Positions 61,323-64,000 of a stretch of DNA of 64,000 bases are shown in pieces. How positions within the stretch are numbered: the first letter of the stretch is position 1; each line of letters begins with the position of its first letter. Position numbers and translations under genes: made by a program. The notes below the pieces were generated by a model. That model did no database searches, was not told where the DNA came from, and saw only the letters and a program-made list of their open reading frames with translations. The stretch spans positions 24,551,127 through 24,615,126 of the forward strand of contig NC_058495.1 in assembly GCF_020382885.2 (NCBI RefSeq). Reading direction: 5' to 3'. This DNA is from Scatophagus argus (lineage: Eukaryota; Chordata; Actinopteri; Scatophagidae).

Positions 61323-61639
61323 TTTCCTTCTCAGTAAAGGCGACCAGTGCTTTCTCCTGTCGTCTTTAGGTTTCCATCTGCTACTGAGAGTATCCCATCG
61401 AGTCGTTGGTTTCTGTCAGTGTTGTGATTTTATCGTGATGGTGGAACTTATCATCTTGATTAAAAACAAGAATAACCGGTGTTCCTTGGGGGGGTGGCGC
61501 TTTCTCATGGCTGTTTGATCCACAGTAACCCTTAGCAGGGCTGAGTTGGTTTCATCTCTGTGTGCTGTAGAGTAGAAGAGAAACCACTGGCTTATTCACT
61601 TCGTGTTGGACTTAAAATGAGACTGGAGGTGCTGAGACA

Positions 61640-62470
61640 TCAGTCTATATATCACCAACCTTTTTGAAATTGAGAGCTACTTCATGGGTACTGAGTCATA
61701 CGAAGGGCTACCAGTTTGGTACGCTCTTCTGAAATAACAAATTTGCCCAGTTTGCATTTAATTATACATTATTAATAATGAATAATGATACTCATCTATG
61801 TGAAGACACTGATCACGTTAATGATTTCTCACAATAATTATCAACAATGACAACAAGGTGAGAAACAGTATTCAGAATTTTATTAATCTCAGTAATTGTT
61901 AAATTTTCAGATGATCGCTTACATCACTACATTCCATAGGAAAAATGTCCCATTTTCACTGGCCACTGACAAACCCTTTTAACAAACCATGAACTGTGTT
62001 ACACCATGTTTCAAAAAGTTATCAATTATGTAATGTTAAAGAAAAATCAGCTTGCATATTTTTAAATAAGTCTTGTCACATTTTGAACTAATGACCAAAT
62101 CTTTTTCTGCCGGTAATGCGCTTCCCGATGGGTAGTTAGCATGGTAGCTTTTGTGACACGTAGTGAAGCGTCTCTCCACATTGTGCCGCTTTGCTGTCGC
62201 CCCGCAAGTGAGACACACGCAGGTTTCTTTCACAGTCGCAAAAAAGATCTCCTCCTCCCATGTGTTGTGAAAGTGATACGTTTTCTTTCTTTTTTCTGCC
62301 ATTTTGCGGGGGTAAGAAACTGCATTCGGCGCTCATCTTTGTTGCGCTCGCTACCTTACTCTCCATGACCACTGGTTTTGTCGCGAGCAGAATACTGACC
62401 TATGAACTAGAGTAGGTCAAAGTTCATCTAAACTTCAATAAAAAAAATGTATAATTAAAATATTTTTAAG
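61640..62470 (-). mobile_element. hAT-type transposon fragment with N-terminal transposase zinc finger
   Basis: On the minus strand an open frame (62302-62036) begins MAEKRKKTYHFHNTWEEEIF and contains CVCLTCGATAK and NVERRFTTCHKSYHANYP. This is the zinc-finger N-terminus typical of hAT-derived ZBED5/GTF2IRD2-like proteins. The similarity stops after about 70 residues and the frame runs out. Downstream (61650-61740) the sequence has a CCAACCTTTTTGAAATTGAGAGCTACTT-like end seen in fish hAT copies. Outer limits are approximate. Confidence 0.55.
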
Positions 62471-62487
62471 ATATTGTCATTTTAAGG

Positions 62488-62695
62488 CAGCGATTCCCAA
62501 CCAGTGTGCCGTGGCAGTTGTCGGTTGTGCGGGGGTGCGGGGCCTCTGGCTTCACCCAATCGGTGCTCTGGGTGGACGCTGTGAGGTTGTGGGCGGAGCG
62601 CCCAACTAATCCTAACATTTTTGCCTGACAGCACGCCGTGCAATCTTTGTAAAATTAGAGATGTGCTGCGGCTCATAAAAGGTTGGGAAACGCTG
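62488..62695. mobile_element. MITE with hAT (Charlie-like) terminal repeats
   Basis: Begins CAGCGATTCCCAACC and ends GGTTGGGAAACGCTG, inverted repeats of the CAGNGNTTCCCAACC type found in hAT elements. Flanking octamers TTTTAAGG and ATGTAAGG agree at 6 of 8 bases, as expected for an old 8-bp target duplication. About 208 bp, no coding capacity. It lies 20-200 bases from the hAT transposase fragment. Confidence 0.7.
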
Positions 62696-64000
62696 ATGTA
62701 AGGAAGTAAGGAAGTACATCATTATATACACCTTAAGATAACGTCGGTTGTTCGTCTCAGCACCTTTCCACTCAAGCCAGAGGAGCGAGGTAACAGACCG
62801 TCAGCACCCCGCCGAGGACAGCGCTGTGGACATTCAAGCGGAGTATTACTTTACAAACTCCAAAGGATCGGAGCAACTCAAAGTAAGAGGCTTATGTCTG
62901 GGCAGAGGCATTGTTACAATAGGGTTGTTAATGTATTACTTTTCACTTGTAACTGTTGCATTTATTTGACTCCAGATCGTCCACCCTCATTAGTTCAGTG
63001 AGCTCACGCGTCATCAGTTTAAAGACCAAAACCTGATCAGATAAACTTTGGTTTACTGACTCCGTTATTGTGTGGTGATAGTGTGAGACTCAAAAGAACT
63101 GAGGTGGTGATCTTTGTTGGGCTCTTTGTTCTTCTTCTGTCCCTATCTCTGTCCCTCTCACTCTTACACCGGGCATTGAGGCAGAGGCCCGAGCACGCGA
63201 TCATGAACCTCCTCATGGAGCACGTGATGCTCGGGGATCTTCGCCCTTCGACCTTTTGGTTTTCCACGTAAGCAACACCATGTGACCATCCACCATCTTG
63301 GCTCTGAGCAAACAATCCCTGCGTGTCACTCTGCTGCCATCTTGTTTCTTGCTGACTCATCACTCACGTGGCTACCCACCATCTTGGCTTCAAGGGGCAC
63401 ACCCCACGCATCGCCCCGCTGCCATCTTGGCTCTCACTGACACGTCACTCACGTGACTCCATCGCCATTTCTTTCTCTCTCACTCTTTCCATGCACGCGC
63501 GCACCCACACATACACACACACTCCTATATATATATATATATATGCATACCCATATGTATATACATGTATAGATATACCCTTGCTGCTGTCCGTGTGTTA
63601 TCCCTTGTAGTTAGTAGTTAATGTATGTAGATAAAACTTGGATTATAATAGGATTTATTGCAAAGTGATACTTATCTCTGGATGGTTATTGCTGTGTTAA
63701 TAAATCCTGTCATAATTTAATACGTCGTTGTCTGTGGTTATTGTGAATGTACTTGTGATAACAGCTGGATTCATGACAGTCAGTGCTTGGATTCATCCTT
63801 CATAATTTTAAGAGAATGTTATTTCCTACTTATTAATTTGGCTATTGGTCCCTGGTGACCAAAAGAATACACTGATTTTGTTTCAATGATTATTCCCCAC
63901 AATCACTGACCTTCTTGCCAATAGCCAAATTGCCCCTAGTGCACAACAGCCAATAAAGTTATTATCCTGTTTTTTCTTTTAAATGAAATTATGTCTGAAG
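62696..64000. other. Right edge, no recognised gene
   Basis: Repeats of CACCATCTTGGC/CTGCCATCTTG and CTCACTCACGTG-type blocks (63280-63460), an (AT)n run at about 63526-63543, AATAAA at about 63699 and the inverted repeat at 63835-63931. The set could be part of a long terminal repeat or other element, but I cannot place it. Confidence 0.35.
63835..63931. repeat. 14-bp perfect inverted repeat
   Basis: AATTTGGCTATTGG (63835-63848) and CCAATAGCCAAATT (63918-63931), 69 bases apart. Both arms contain a CCAAT-like core. It may be the ends of a small element; no target duplication was recognised. Confidence 0.6.

Noticed and set aside
63068..63271. 67-residue open frame with a signal-peptide-like N-terminus
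   Set aside because: The hydrophobic part is a (CTCTCC)-like repeat; the possible donor after TTTTCCAC is not supported by any recognisable downstream exon.

Overview
The window is nuclear DNA from a ray-finned fish, most likely a percomorph teleost. The evidence is intron-split vertebrate genes with GT-AG junctions, teleost-type protein sequences, abundant (CA)n/(GT)n microsatellites, and decayed copies of fish transposon families (tRNA-derived SINEs, hAT, Tc1/mariner, LINE tails). There is no operon-like or bacterial structure.

Five genes can be supported. (1) ergic3 (minus, 25030-36163; 13 coding exons plus a 15-nt optional microexon) encodes an ER-Golgi cargo receptor. (2) romo1 (plus, CDS 27016-28015) encodes the small mitochondrial inner-membrane protein ROMO1 and lies entirely inside one ergic3 intron on the opposite strand. 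(3) hesx1 (minus, 36977-39380, four exons) encodes the ANF-class homeodomain repressor of forebrain and pituitary development. (4) cyc1 (minus, 43011-47136, seven exons) encodes cytochrome c1 of respiratory complex III. (5) A single-exon TRIM gene (minus, 59946-61322) has RING, B-box2, coiled coil and PRY-SPRY. Exon coordinates were built by hand; the frames close exactly across every junction. A degraded TRIM fragment (41549-42010) lies between hesx1 and cyc1.

Layout: 1-25 kb has no recognisable coding exon and holds microsatellites, SINE/LINE/hAT relics, two inverted-repeat structures and two GC-rich patches that could be orphan promoters. 25-47 kb is the gene cluster; cyc1, hesx1 and ergic3 all read leftward and romo1 reads rightward inside ergic3. 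47-60 kb is again gene-poor, with a Tc1-like element, a SINE, a TIR-bounded MITE and a direct repeat. 60-64 kb holds the TRIM gene, a hAT transposase fragment and a MITE with hAT-type ends.

The genes do not form one pathway. romo1 and cyc1 are both nuclear genes for mitochondrial inner-membrane proteins, ergic3 acts in the early secretory pathway, hesx1 is a developmental repressor and the TRIM protein is a probable ubiquitin ligase. The most interesting structural points are the nested romo1/ergic3 arrangement, the ergic3 microexon, and the repeated placement of CA/TG microsatellites or retrotransposon tails directly at splice sites. I did not find a convincing undescribed multi-gene system.
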